DNA of 64,000 nt from Marasmius tenuissimus (GCA_029532415.1 JAQOTA010000022.1:682001-746000); one strand, 5' to 3'; counted from the stretch's first letter, positions 34,357 to 46,704 are shown. Numbers and translations: made by a program. The notes: generated from the letters alone by a model not told the origin.

Positions 34357-37300
34357 CTATGCCTTGACCGACGTCAGCGAGAACTTGGTTTCGGAAATCT
34401 CCTGCTCCTCCGTGATGAGTTCCGAGCCACCAGCTTTCCTGGACGTAACATCCGTTGGCGTGCTTCCGACCGTTTTTTGGATGAACTCCTTGTAGTACTT
34501 TATCGCTTGGATCAGCTTGGCGCCCGTATTGCTCTCGAAAGAGTAGTACACATCCACATCGTCTGTCGCTTGAAGCCCAGCTGTCTCGCGCAGCTTCTGA
34601 ACCCTATTAATGAGTTCTCGTGCCAGCCACTCTCCCTGAAGCTCGGGATGAATCTGGATATCCAACCTGACAACAACGTCGTTGTCAGCGTGCGTTCCAT
34701 ACTGGGCGACGTCCACTTCGAGGTATCGCTGCACGGACAGGTCGCCCTGGACGAGCTCGATCCCGTCTACTGTCAACTTCCCCGTCGATATGTATTGCTT
34801 CACTTCATCGCTCGTTGCTTTGGGCAGGTTGTTCTTCACCCGTCCTAGGTCTTTCCTGAGCTTCCGCCCAAGAACGGACCAGTCTGCGACAGCGCAATAC
34901 CGCACACCAGCTAAGCTTTCGTCCGAGGAGAAAACAATATCGCGGACGTTCAGCTCCGACTCGATATACCGTTGCAGGGGCGTGATGTCTGCAAGATATT
35001 TGGGATCCGGATGGAACACTAGCAGTTCTTTGAGCGGGGTCTGCGTGTGTTCAGTATCAGAAAAATAGTGAGTTCCCTCTGGAGAAATACTCACCTTGAG
35101 CGAGATGCCGCTCTTCTCCCGAATATTTCTTGTCGACTCAAGGACACTCTGTACGCGCGCCACTTGCCGCTCAATATCAGCATCGAAGTACTCCTCCTTG
35201 ACCTGTGGGAAGCTCAAGAAATGTATAGAGCGAGTATCGGCTCTATTCGGGTCTTCAGGGATGTACTGGCGAAGACTCTGGTACAGATTCTCTGTCAAGA
35301 ACGGTGTATAGGACGACTGCCAACAACATGATAACGTTAGCCCCAAGATCGTCAAAAAGGGGAATACGCGCACCATCGTTCTGCAGAGCGTAAACAGAGT
35401 CTCGAAGAGGGCGTTCAGTGCTGCCACAGTGTCGTCCACCCCATCCTCTCCTTTCAGCCTCTTTCGGTTGAATCGAATATACCAATTTAGTCAACTCATC
35501 CACCAGGTCCAACAAACGCGGGATGATGGTATACAACCGGTACGCAGCCATCTCCTCTGTGACGAGTTTGATCAAGGACTGACACCTGGCGAGGATCCAC
35601 CTATCCATGACGTTTTGGGGTACCGGGGCGTGAGGGTTGTACTTGAACTTATGCCCTGAGGTCTTCTTAAGCAACGCGACTTGTCCCAAGAAGAACCGGA
35701 ACGAGTTGAGCCATGGAAGTACTCGGGAGATGACCTCCCTAACACCCTCCTCACGGAATCGAAGATTATCGCCCCGGACGATAGGAGAGTTGACAAGGAA
35801 CATTCGGGTGGCATCAGCGCCGTACTGGTTGATGATGAGATTGGGGTCGGGGTAGTTCTTGAGACCCTAGCTCATTTTCTTGCCGTCGCTAGAGGGGTTT
35901 ATGTTGATGAGGAAAGGCTCGGTCGCAATAATACATCACTCACGCAGCCAAAACAAGACCAGTCACAATCAGGTTTTTCCACGGTGCCTTACCAAAGAGG
36001 CGGGTAGGGAGGACGAGGAGAGTGTAGAACCATCCTCGAGTCTGGTCCATATCTTCTGAGATAAAGTTGGCAGGGAATGATTTTTCGAACCGTTCCTCGT
36101 TCTCGAACGGGTAGTGAACCTGAGCATAAGGCACGCTGGGAGTTTCATCGGGTCAACAACGAACTCAGCGCACACCTCGTGCAGGACTTACCTTCCAGAC
36201 TCAAACCAATAATCGAAAACTTCCTCGACTCGCTTCAGATCTCCTTCGCCCATTTTCGAGGGGATAGTGATATGGTCTATCTTGTCTCTGTGAACGTCGG
36301 CGATGCCCTTCACGCCAGAAAGTCTTTCTAACTCCTCTACGGAACCGATGGCTACGATCTAACAAAGTCTGGTCTGAGATGTAGTTCTTTCGCCTGGAGA
36401 TGGTTCGCACCTCTTCGTAATCTTCACTGACCCATAAGGGTAACGGTGTACTCCAATAACGATTACGGGAGACGTTCCAATCGCGGGCCTGAGCAAGCCA
36501 GTTTCCAAGCCTATTATCGCTCACACTTGGAGGAACCCTAATTGCGTAGCGTTTCAGCAACCGGAATGCAGACACCTTGAGACTGACAAACCATAAGGTC
36601 TCGTTGTTATTCTTGATCAACTGGTCGACGGCGGGGGTGACTCGTACGAACCACGAAGGCACTGTGCGATAGATAAGCGGAGTTTTAGACCTACGGAGCC
36701 AGGTGAGTCAAGGATGAGATGATCGGAGAACCGTCGGCGTTTCTTACCTCCAGCAGAATGGATAACTGTGTTTGAGATTGGACTGAATGACGAGACGACC
36801 TTTGGCTTTGAGCACCTTTTGTATCTCGCTGTCGGCAGTCTACAAAGAGAAGACAAGGTCAGTACGAAAGGCGCGCGGCAAAGATGTCTTTTTCTCATGA
36901 CCTTGACGTATTCACCAGCAAAGTCGGTAACTTCATTCGTGAAGAAACCTCGGTCATTGATCGGACAGGGGGGCATCTCATCCTTGAGAAGAATTCCGTG
37001 TGCAACGGCGATCCTATGATCGTCTTCACCGAAAGCAGGCGCTCGATGTACGATACCAGTACCATCGACGGCAGTAACATAGGTGTCGTTCAGAATCTGG
37101 AAAGCTTTGTCCTCAAACTAGTCGTCCTGTCAACGTAGGAGGTACAGCTTAGAGGACTGGCTCTTACCTTTTCAGTGAAATATTCGAAGACCGGAACGTA
37201 ACGCCATCCCTTCATATCGGATCCAACGAATTGCGCCAACTTTTTGAATCTGGCCTTCTTGGGGTCTTTATACAATGTTGTAAGTAGATTCTCGCGTATG

Positions 37301-37440
37301 ATGAAGTTCTGGTCCTTTTCTTGATCATGGATCTTGACGTAGGTAAATTCAGGATGAACACAAAGGGCGAGGTTAGATGGTAAGTCCACGGCGTCGTTGT
37401 CCATGCGAGTGGTGATGTCTTAGGATCATACCGGTGTTGA
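34357..37440 (-). pseudogene. 5'-truncated isoleucyl-tRNA synthetase pseudogene (cytosolic type)
   Basis: Remnant of IleRS (class I, ligates Ile to tRNA-Ile and edits valine). From the 3' side it retains the whole C-terminal half, ending ETKFSLTSVKA, with anticodon-binding-domain text such as VPQNVMDRWILARCQSLIKL and the catalytic-domain text [16 protein letters not shown]. Three lesions are visible. First, the KMSKS motif reads DGKKM-S-stop (TAG, complement of 35867-35869), where a Lys is normally essential. Second, an extra base near 35485 shifts the frame inside DELTNWYIRFNRKR. Third, one base is missing near 37385 between TTTPWT and LPSNLALCVHPEF. The HIGH motif and N-terminal about 200 residues are absent; simple-sequence DNA replaces them at 37440. 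Introns are retained, so this is a DNA-level duplicate and not a retrocopy. A functional IleRS must exist elsewhere. Confidence 0.85.
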
Positions 37441-39763
37441 CAGTGCCGGTGCAAGAGAAACGGCTGCCAATGAATTCATCTCAAGGTAAAGAGAGGAGTT
37501 TCGAAGACGGCGACGGTGAAGTTGGTAAGACGGTGTCGACGGATGAGGTTGATGATGGCGAGGAAAATGGCGAGGAAAATGGCGAGGAAAATGGCGAGGA
37601 AGATGGCGGAGAAGATGGCGGAGAGGGCTTCGAAGATGGTGATGGTGGAGTTGGCAAAACGGTGTCGACGAATGAGGTTAACGATGGCGGGGAAGATGGC
37701 GGAGAAGGTGGTGCAGAGGGGTTTCGAAGATGGTGATGGTTGACACCAAACCTCCTTTTCTGATCGGTGAGCTCCTCTGGCGTTGCTGATGCGGTGTGTG
37801 GATAGAGTTTCCACGGCGTGTCCACGGTGTGTCTGCGTTTGAGGGCAGATCTCAGTAGGCAATTTCGGTACGTCTCCGAAACGATGCGTTAAGCAAGCGT
37901 GGTCTCGTTGAATTGAAAAACAACTGTTCGAGAGAAATGGTCAGACTTTGATACTCCTGAGGCTCACCAATAACGCACGCACCTGAGTCACGCCTGATTT
38001 CGACTCGTTTCACGAGAACATGACCGGTGCCGGTCATAAGTCGGGTACCTTGCCTGGCTGATCGATGTCGAATACTTTGAGGGTGTTCTCGAATCCATAA
38101 TACGGAGTTTGCAATACGGGGTTGACGGATGAGGTTGATGATGGTGGGGAAGATGGCGACGACGGCGAGGGAAAGGAGAGAAGCCTCTGGGTGTCCGGGG
38201 TACTCTGGTGCCAACAGTCTGAGTATCCAAAGTCCTGGCGCCTGATCTGCTGTTGACCTGCGGTTGCTCCAAACCGAGAGACAGCTGAAAGTGCACATCC
38301 GGGTGAACGAATTCAGCTTGAAGACGAACGACACGTTCTCCGGTGGTCTGCTGTCTCCGGCGCTGGGAAACAAAAGGTTTCTGACCATCTCTAGGGTAAG
38401 AGCCGAAGCGACGGTGGAAACTGGCGTAAGGCAACCGGGTGTGGTGAGAGCAGCAGAATCGAGGCGATTTTTCGCCAGGAGTGAGCCGGTCGACTTGCGT
38501 GTTGAATTCATTGGGTGGAGGTTGAATGTTGATGGATAAGGTTGAAGATGTCGACGTACACAGCATTGTCGACGACGGCAATGTACTTGTCATGCGGCTG
38601 TGCTGTGCGGAGATCTGAACGGTCGGGGAATCAATTGGAGGGAGTTGGACTAAGTATACTGAGGGGATGTACCGTGATTGTGGTGGAAGCTGGTGTAGGG
38701 TTACGGGGCGTGGTGAGGGCGATGGCGGTGGGGCTGACAAGAGGGTCGGGAAGGACCAATGGCTTTGACTCTGCCAGGAGTCTGAACTAATCTTCTTTCC
38801 TAACCTGTACTCGCTACCGACACAAAGGCCTGGTTGGCAGGACGAGGTGTTGGCCATTCAAGGAGGTTGAGGCGACTGCGGAATAAGGGAATGAGCTCAA
38901 AGGCGAAAGGAGGAGGACGAACGGATACAACGTACAACAGTTGTCGAATAAACTTTTCATCGAACGAGGCGGTTACGAGCGGGACGAGACTGAAGCTTGG
39001 TGCATAGAGATCGAGTCTGAAGAGCGGCATGAGCGATACTTTCTCGCTCTGCTCTGTCCACAGTAACAACGCTAACCTTCGGATCCAAATCGGCAAGTCT
39101 TATTCATGCCAAATGTCTTCCCTAGGCCAGCCATCGTCGTTGGTGAAGCATTAGATTGTGTCAGAGTTGGTGACGGCCGGGAAGGTCGGATTTTGGGGAA
39201 GGATTCGTTGGTTTTTTATTTTGGCTTGAATTCCCAGACCAATGTTCTCGTGAGCTTTAAATCTTGCAGTTTGTCTGTTGAATGCATTCAAGTCGTAGGA
39301 TGCTACAGTGGTGGTGTTGGAAAGAGAACATTGGCCATCGCGTCACCTGTGATTCAGCTTAGTCCATTCCAAACGCGACCACATGACACGTTCTTCTCGC
39401 TGTCTGATGGTTCCAATGGCTCGTTGCTCGTGATAGCAGCTGCTATACTCCAGCAAATCCTAAACTGGGATTGTTCTACACATTTCCAGAAATCACCCGA
39501 CAAGTGACCGCGTTCAGTGGTCCAACAGACCCCAGGGAATTGGCAGTGGACCCAATTGGATTACGCAAGGAGGGGTCTTGAGCAAGATACAAAGCGACGC
39601 GGGGGTAGATGGAAAAGGACAGCGTTTGGTAAGAATTCAGACAGAAGGCAGCCACACAAGCGTACGTTTAAATCAACGCGCGACGCTAGTTTGGCGTTAC
39701 CTCTCTTCTCTCTGAACCACCTGGCTCAACCACCAATTTTTTGTTAGCCATTGTTAGATTACA
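37441..39763. other. Low-complexity and unassigned stretch
   Basis: The stretch contains degenerate purine-rich repeats (see separate entry) that keep frames open on both strands, so long ORFs (for example 37988-38857 on -, 37434-37736 on +) are probably by-products of composition. A 98-codon ORF at 38800-39096 (-) and one of 133 codons at 39106-39507 (+) have no family I recognise. No gene is claimed. Confidence 0.4.
37540..38180 (+). repeat. Degenerate GATGG/GAGGAAAATGGC minisatellite
   Basis: At about 37557-37600 the 12-mer GAGGAAAATGGC recurs head-to-tail about four times with variants. Larger units containing ACGGTGTCGACGGATGAGG (or close variants) recur near 37530, 37660 and 38105-38135. 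The array directly abuts the broken 5' end of the IleRS pseudogene. Confidence 0.65.
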
Positions 39764-41034
39764 ATGGCTCGTGGACTTCCCAAAGCCCGGAAGTCCCGTG
39801 GCAGTATAATAGTACGCGACAAGCGTAAACTCAAAATGCTGAAAGGTCAGGTAGGTGATATCTTTGCTTTCCATTTCACATTTGAGTTACTCAACTTTCT
39901 GACAGAATACCACTTCACAGGGGAGTATTCTGGTAGAATGCAAAGAGGACATACTCTTGGGTCCCAAACTTCCCTTGGAAATGATTGGGGAAATCATCAA
40001 GTTTGCATTGGATATGATGACTTTTGAGGAAGGGATAGGGCTACTGGCCGTGTCGTCTGCCATCAATCACTAGTGCGTTCTTGTTCAGTTTATCTGCTTC
40101 CAGTTGCTGAAGTATAGTTAGTATTGGTCCAACAGTCTATCGTGACATCTTGTTGACCAACAATTGGCATTGCGAATACTTCCAACAGAAGTTTTCTCCT
40201 ACTTCGGAATACCTTCGTTACGCTCGATGTGTGCGACGGCTATACATCAGAACTGACAACACATGCAAGCCCAGAACATTCCTCCCTCACCCTCTCTCTC
40301 AACTGTTGTCTGCCATCGCTACCGGGTCATATCTGAACCTCAGAGAGGGCCTCCAGGAATTGTGCCATATTTTTGCTGCTTGTGGCGACAGGCTTGAGGA
40401 GTTGGTAATAGGCGGCCGTTACCGTTGCTCGTCACGAGTTGCATACGCGATCCGGAACTGCGGTGAACTTACCAACCTTCGATACCTTGAAGTCCCGCTG
40501 TCCTTCTTGACCTTGGTTAGATCCAAATGTCCGTATCAAATCACTGCACAGAGCTGGAGTGCGTTACAAGGACTCCGGGTCTTCATCGAAGAAGATAATT
40601 GCTACGACTGCTCACTCCGCGATCCCAAGCAACTTGACTTCAACTTTCCATCCCTGACCCACGTCTGCTTGGTGTTTGGCCCCATGATGAACAGAGAGTG
40701 CGTGCGAGAGATATTTGGCCATGTCAGAGTCGAGGAAACCATGCAGTTTGTTGTGGTCGAGTGGGGGAAGAGCTGCCATATACCCTATCCCTTGGATCGC
40801 TTGACAGATTGGGTGTTCGACAATAGAGTCGTCATGATGTCAAAGTTTGATCCCGAGACTCTTGAACAGGGTTGTCCAAAGAAGGTCAATGAGGATTGCC
40901 AGCTCTTATTGCGTGGGTTGATTTGGGTGGTCAATGATAGCGGTCGGTGGTTGGACGTAGGGACCAGGGTTGTCGACGAGGGATACGAGTTACCGCTGGT
41001 GAGGTTCAAACCGAATTACGTGGTCTCTATCTAG
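39764..41034 (+). CDS. F-box-like protein
   Basis: Predicted substrate adaptor for an SCF ubiquitin ligase, typical of the large F-box families of agaricomycetes. The first exon is basic (MARGLPKARKSRGSIIVRDK). After an intron at about 39850-39905 comes an F-box-like stretch, LGPKLPLEMIGEIIKFALDM, followed by LLAVSSAINHYIGPTVYRDI across a second intron (about 40071-40114). The remainder, to the stop at 41034, has a leucine-rich-repeat-like character (LSQLLSAIATGSYLNL; LTNLRYLEVPLSFL; FPSLTHVCLVFGPMM). About 380 residues. The F-box is short and recognised from context only; the substrate is unknown. Confidence 0.65.
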
Positions 41035-41264
41035 AGACAGGTCCTTTTCGTACTGATTTTCTTGACCATTATACACTCTTGATGACTATGGCATTAGTAG
41101 AAGTGGTACATTGCTAGTACTAATAATACACTGCTAGTACAAATGCTAGGAAAGAAGTCAAAGCTACATTTTCAGTCGGGAATTGGAGACCAGCCTTAGC
41201 CTTTCAAATTCAATGCCGGACAAAATCGCTACCCTCATTATCTGGCGGCTAAAGTCTCAATTCT

Positions 41265-41313
41265 GATGACCCGATGACCCAAGGACCCGAGGACCCAGAG
41301 ACCTGGGGACCCG
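41265..41313 (+). repeat. Short GAGGACCC/GATGACCC tandem repeat
   Basis: Five to six imperfect 8-9 bp units (GATGACCC, AAGGACCC, GAGGACCC, GAGACCTG) in a row in intergenic DNA. Confidence 0.6.
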
Positions 41314-41781
41314 AGGTTCATCCGGTCACTGGCTGTTTATACTCGCGTTCATGACTGCTTCTCATCTCACCGTACAAACTTCCTTTTCATGATTCTTAGC
41401 AATGAAGGCTCTATCTGGAATTTCAGAACTTTAGATGACCCAAAGTATCACAATAGAACAATGGGTCAGTGGCGACAGAGCAAATAAATGAGACGACGGC
41501 AAAGTGAGTGACTTGAACTTCTCAGATCAATTGCTGGCTATATATGAGTTGAGGCATAAGCAGAACGTGAATGTGCCGGTCATGAGCAGTAAGCTGTACC
41601 AAAAAGATGTGAATAACGGGAATTCTAAGCTAAAGGACGAGGGGCGAAGGAGTGGAGTGCATAGATTGCAAGTGTATTATGTATGACGTTAGATAGGTTA
41701 TCAAATGAATGGCGTGGGAAGGATGAGATAAAGTAGGAAAAGTCGAACGCGAATGCGTACATACGTCCTTGGTTGAACAAA

Positions 41782-43637
41782 TCAGGAGGAGAGAAAAGGC
41801 TGAATGCCAATGCCACTGTAGTTTGAAGGAGTGAGTGGGGTGGCCCACCTCAGAGGCATCCCTTCCTCTGATGTCCCACATGTTCGGTACATCATACGCT
41901 GTTCACCCGTCCCAAGATGCAGTGGACCGTTGTTCTCGTCCCGCTTCCGTTTCCCAGTTGACTGGGTCTTCCAAGTGGTTAGTGAAGGAGGGAGAGGCAC
42001 AGAAATATTGGAACGTGTCTGTAGTGATTCGGCTGATCCAGAAGACAAGTCTGGCAGCACGAAACGAGGGGAGGTGGAAGTGGAAGCCGGTGCATTACGA
42101 TCGGGGGTTGGCGAGACAAGTCGGGGGGGCACAACAACTCCAGTCGGCAGTAAGGTGCCAGGAGGGGGAAGGTTCTTGACTTGTAAGACAAGAAGGAAGT
42201 GGGGAATGTCGGCAGCTTCATGTCGTATACGCGAATTGGTGAATTTCAGAGTAGGCTCATGGTTGAGGTTCAGTGAGCGTAGAACCCAACCTTGGGGTCC
42301 TGAACCATCCATCCATCGCCCAAGCCAGCAAAACTCTTCGCCGACACCTTCAGTGAGTGGACTCCCTTCCAAAAAAGGCACCTCACGTGTGGTGAGACCC
42401 TCAATCTTGTCAACTAGCCCAAGGAGAGTTCTCTCCATTAGGGACGGGTCCCAAATCCCTTCAGAAGAGCAACGTCTCAAGTCAACAAAAAAAGCCTTCA
42501 TGATATCAAGGGCGTTGACAGTCAAGACTTTATCAACATCGGTAACACATTCTTTGGCTAGTGGAAGGCCGGGGAAGGTGTGTAGATGGGCTTGGCCCTC
42601 TAGAACCACAATAACGTGTACGCTGACTGAAGTGAGACAATAATCAGTGAGAAGCCAGAAAAACTGCGTGAAATATTCTTACCAAAAACAATTTTTGACA
42701 GGCTAATCTTCGTGGCTTCAGACATTTTCTCAGTGGAGACAAGGTTTGTGTATCCAGCGGGAAAATAGAGGTGATCCGGATCACCCATCCAGAATGTAAG
42801 ATTCCCCGGGCGTGAGGGAACCTCTGACAGTAAACGAGGCAAGAGTGGGGACGGGAGTGACAACGGCGATGGTGGAAGAAGTGCAGGCGTCGGGAGATGA
42901 AAACGTTGAGTTTTCCCACCTTGAGAATCACAGGTCAAACGTACCGCCCCTCTGGACAAGAGGTCGTCACACCTGTCCGGTGTGGCTACATCTTCCCTCC
43001 GCAAGTTGTCCGGTGTGGCTACATCTTCCCTCCGCAAGTTGTCCGGTGTGGCTACATCTTCTCTCCGCAAGTTGTCCGGTGTGGCTACGTCTTCTCTCCG
43101 CAAGTTGTCCGGTGTGGCTACGTCTTCTCTCCGCAAGTTGTCCGGTGTGGCTACGTCTTCTCTCCGCAAGTTGTCCGGTGTGGCTACGTCTTCTCTCCGC
43201 AAGTTGTCCGGTGTGGCTACGTCTTCTCTCCGCAAGTTGTCCGGTGTAGGTTCATCTGCCTCCTCTTGAGTCGCGGGCGTGCCAAACATATCAGGCAAGC
43301 AGACCAGATTTGGAGTGAAGATTGCCGAGGGTGGCTCGGTGTCGGAGAGGGATACATTGGCAACGGATCCATCAAAGAACGAAATGTCGGAAAATGAACT
43401 GTCGCTGATGTTGGCAGAGAGGCACGTCGGGGATGGCTCTGAGGCCAGGAGATATAAAAACAGCTCAGACTCGAGCTCCTCAGACTGGAGGGTCAGTTGA
43501 GGGTTGAACAATAGTGATAAATCTGGAAGAAGGTCCGGTTCAGTAACGGGAGGTGGCAGACTATCTCCTGTATCCAGAAGATTTTGACAGTCCTCAAAAG
43601 GGATTCGTTGCCAGTCATCCATCTCGCGTATGAGCAC
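41782..43637 (-). CDS. Hypothetical protein with eight tandem TPDNLRREDVA repeats
   Basis: Two exons. Translation can begin at MLIREMDDWQR (43637) or MDDWQRIPFEDC (43622). Exon 1 is rich in Ser/Pro/Asp/Leu, then carries eight back-to-back copies of TPDNLRREDVA plus a partial ninth (TPDRCDD), and then PALLPPSPLSLPSPLLPRLL. An intron at about 42610-42675 joins LSKIVFV to SVHVIVVLEGQAHLHTFPGL. Exon 2 runs to 41782 with a basic Ser/Thr-rich tail (STGKRKRDENNG). About 590 residues. No catalytic domain is recognised; the repeat region is hydrophilic and probably disordered or helical. It could be a structural or regulatory protein, but I assign no function. The position between an F-box-like gene and a transposase gene gives no clue. 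Confidence 0.6.
42975..43250 (+). repeat. 33-bp coding minisatellite (8 units plus partial)
   Basis: The unit GTCCGGTGTGGCTACGTCTT followed by CTCTCCGCAAGTT is repeated eight times. Only two synonymous-type substitutions separate older and newer units (ACATC/ACGTC and TTCCC/TTCTC). Unit length is a multiple of three, so the host gene stays in frame whatever the copy number. Confidence 0.9.
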
Positions 43638-44204
43638 GGCACCGACGACTCAAAGCTCAAAGTGGTCAGCACGGCTAGTGGCGGATGCGGCTAGTGGTGG
43701 ATGCGGCTAATGGCAGGGGCGTGCAACTAAGGAGGCAAATAATGAAAGAAATCAACACCAGGGGGAAACGGAAGGAATGGCAAGAATCAAGGAAGGAAAG
43801 AACCTGATGAGACAAAACAAAAGACTCGAAATGAGAAAGAGTTCAACCCAACTTTCACCTCGAGGCTTTTAACCCCTACTATGCGACAAGCGATGATCAT
43901 TGTTCTCTATTAAGCTTACTAATCAGGATCTGAGCAAATCGCCCGTTTATGGTAACCTATTTCTGATCTGGTACGCAATGCTATGCTCAGCAGGATTTCT
44001 GCAAACTGCTTTGATTGCACAGTGGGTTTCGTGAAAGGCTAAGATATGTGGCTGATGGGAACGGGTGAAGATCATCAGGTACATGCCGGCAGCTGCCGGA
44101 GTAACCCCCAAGTCAGGATTATTTCCGGACGATTGTTTGTACTTCAGCAAATCGATCATATCTGATCTTCCTGCCTTCATTCCCTCGACTCAATCTCAAC
44201 CTCA
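43638..44204. other. Intergenic between divergent hypothetical and transposase genes
   Basis: No gene. At 43668-43715 there are about three imperfect copies of CGGCTAGTGGCGGATG. I found no terminal inverted repeat for the adjacent transposase gene here. Confidence 0.45.
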
Positions 44205-46095
44205 ATGGAACAACAACAGAGGAGTGAGCTGTTGGACTCCTTTCGCAATCGCCACCAGGAGTTTGTCGACACCATTAAGCTGGTGAATAACTTGGATGGT
44301 TCGGAAGTCTTCCTGATTCAGCTCTTCGGCGACAACCTCGAAGACTTCCGGGAGGCAGTCGAGCAGGTTAGTGTCAACACAAAAGGATTTTTTAATGTCT
44401 CACTTTTTTGTTCGATGAGAATCAATCCGCCTTTTCCGATGAAGCAGAGTGGCAGCAGCTGCGACAAAATTTGCAGCTCATGATCATTGATTTAAGGCTG
44501 ATCTATCAACGTGCTTGTGAATCAACCCACCATGGTAGGCCGGTTATAGTGGAGACAGTATCAGATGGTGGAAGAGGCCGACCCAGAACTGTGATCAACG
44601 CCGAGTTCCTCGCATGGGCGTACACCCAAAGAACAACCAGTGGGATTGCGCATTTCCTAGGACTTAGCAGGACAACCGTGCGGAAGGCTCTTCTGGAACA
44701 TGGTATTGTTCAACCAGGTCGAAACCCCTTCCCCGAACGAAACTCAGGTCGAGATGAGGAAGAAGACCCTGGAGAAGAAGAGGATTTTCTCGATATCGGA
44801 CAGCCGGCAGAAGGCACGCCTTCACAGCCAGGCACCTCAGAGTCATCAGCATCTTCGGGCTACCTGTCCCTGATGACCGATGAGGTTCTAGATCTCACAC
44901 TGATAGATCTACGCAACCATTTCCCGAAGGCTGGGATCAAAACTTTGCAGGGGATGCTGAGGAGTGTCGGCCATATCGTTCAGAACGAGCGGATACGCCA
45001 GTCACTCATTCGAATCGATCCAGTGCACCGCGTCTTTGACCGAGTCAGGATCAAACGGCGAAAGTACAGGGTTCCAGGCCCAAACTTCTTATGGCACCAT
45101 GATGGCCATCACGGTAAGTCGTTTCCGCAACTTACCTTCGTAAGTTCGTATGCTAATCCATCCCGTATAACTTCATTTGCATCTAGCTCTTATACGATGG
45201 GGCATCGTGATACACGGTTTCATCGATGGCTACTCGCGTCTCATCACAGCATTGAGGGCAAGTAATAACAACACCTCGTCGACAGTTCTACTTCTATTTT
45301 ATGCAGCAATATTGATATACGGGGTTCCTGATAGACTTCGAGGTGACCATGGTGTTGAGAATGTCTGGGTGGCAGCATTCATGGAGTTTGCAAAGGGTCA
45401 AGGTAGAGGCTCCTACCTTTGGGGGAGGTGAGTACTTTTCACGATGCAAGGCGCATTCATCTTGGCTTAGTTCTTTCAGGTCAGTTCATAATACAAGAAT
45501 TGAGCGCTTGTGGAGCGACGTTCGTAACAACATCACATCGACCTGGGATACACGTTTCACCGATCTTGAACTCAACTGTGGTTTGGACCACGAGAACCCG
45601 AACCACAAGTGGCTTCTCCAATACCTGTTTCTTGATGTCATTAACGACGAGATGACATTCTGGTATAATTCATGGAATCAGCACAAGATTGCCATGAAAG
45701 ACGGTCCCAGTCGCAGCCCAGAGGAGATGTTTGGTTTCGATATGTTGGCCTGTGGCTACCGAGGGGTTAATATAGAAAGTATCCCCATGGACGAAGAGGA
45801 ACTGGAGGTGTTTGGGGTGGACTGGGAAGGCCTTCACGATGAGCAGCTTCTTCGTGAACTCCGAAAGAATTACGGCAATGAGGAATCATCATCTTGGGTC
45901 GGTCGTAACGGTCCGCCACCCAAGACCAACAATGTTGTTGTCGATCCCCCTCCTTCAATCCTCACCGAGACAGAGCTTGCTGCTTTGTTTCATCATTTAG
46001 AGCTCCTTCCCCGAAGCTCCCAGCGAGAACACGTACAGGCTTTATGGGTGTATGGACTGGCATTCGCACACGGTTTGAGACCTGATGACTTCTAG
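44205..46095 (+). CDS. Integrase-core DDE transposase (IS3EU-like)
   Basis: From MEQQQRSELLDSFRNRHQEF the gene splices (about five exons) into roughly 540-560 residues. A helix-turn-helix-like segment, RTTSGIAHFLGLSRTTVRKA, follows a GRGRPR basic motif. The rve-type catalytic core has D1 in FLWHHDGHHALIRWGIVIHG, D2 in GVPDRLRGDHGVENVWVA, and E in SVHNTRIERLWSDV. The D-D-E triad is therefore complete and all frames are open through to the stop at 46095. Proteins of this pattern are widespread in agaricomycetes and animals and have been grouped with the IS3EU DNA transposons; that subgroup name is tentative. The C-terminal tail is acidic and Pro-rich. Either a recently active element or a domesticated copy is possible. 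Confidence 0.8.
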
Positions 46096-46630
46096 AGAAT
46101 ATCAATTACATAGCGTCACATGTATGGCACCAGCGCATATGTAATTTATACTGAATACAGAGATACTTTGTTTCTAACCCGCCCCAAATAAAAAACAAGC
46201 CATCTGTAGGTGAAGACAACGAAGGTCGTGCAGCTGACTACAAAGACAACCTTTCGCACTTTCAACATGCGCTTACTGCACACCCTCCGCCACAGTTTTG
46301 TATCTGTACAATATAACTTCGCAATGTCAATGATATAGAGGCGGTGTACCAACACCCGAGTATGGTGAACCGACGCCCATGTCCGGCAAACCAACACGCA
46401 CGTGCCAACAATGTTCACGTTGTTGTGATGACTAGATGAGAATGGATAGACAGTGCACCATAAGGAATGTTTTATAGGGTTTTGACGGTGGTCTCAGAAA
46501 CGAGTATCTGGAGATGAAGATTAAACGAGATTGGACGCAGGGCGCCAATAACCAACATTTCTCGTGACTCCAACGTCCAATGACGGACGATCTGCTAACG
46601 GCATTCCCCAACACTGCACGATTTTCTAGA
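46096..46630. other. Downstream flank of the transposase gene
   Basis: No gene. The stretch leads into a right-end-type terminal sequence closing at 46664. Confidence 0.4.
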
Positions 46631-46664
46631 CGCCGCACAAAATCTGATGAATTATGTGCCGATA
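46600..46664 (-). mobile_element. Solo right end of the TATGAGCACATAATT element family
   Basis: Read on the - strand it starts TATCGGCACATAATTCATC at 46664 and continues into a GTGCGGCG motif, resembling the ends at 23241 and 24894. I could not find its left partner, although the integrase-core gene lies directly upstream. Confidence 0.5.
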
Positions 46665-46704
46665 CAGTTTTCGTCGGTGAACCATGGGACCTTGAGGGAT
46701 TTGT

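Noticed and set aside
37988..38857. 289-codon ORF on the - strand
   Set aside because: It lies in repeat-rich, stop-poor sequence, overlaps another long frame, and has irregular Ser/Pro/Arg composition with no conserved block.
39106..39507. 133-codon + ORF
   Set aside because: Some hydrophobic stretches but no conserved motif, and no convincing start context or introns.
42975..43250. Regular 33-bp repeats that could suggest a CRISPR-like array
   Set aside because: There are no spacers; units are contiguous, in frame within a coding exon, and the host is a eukaryote.
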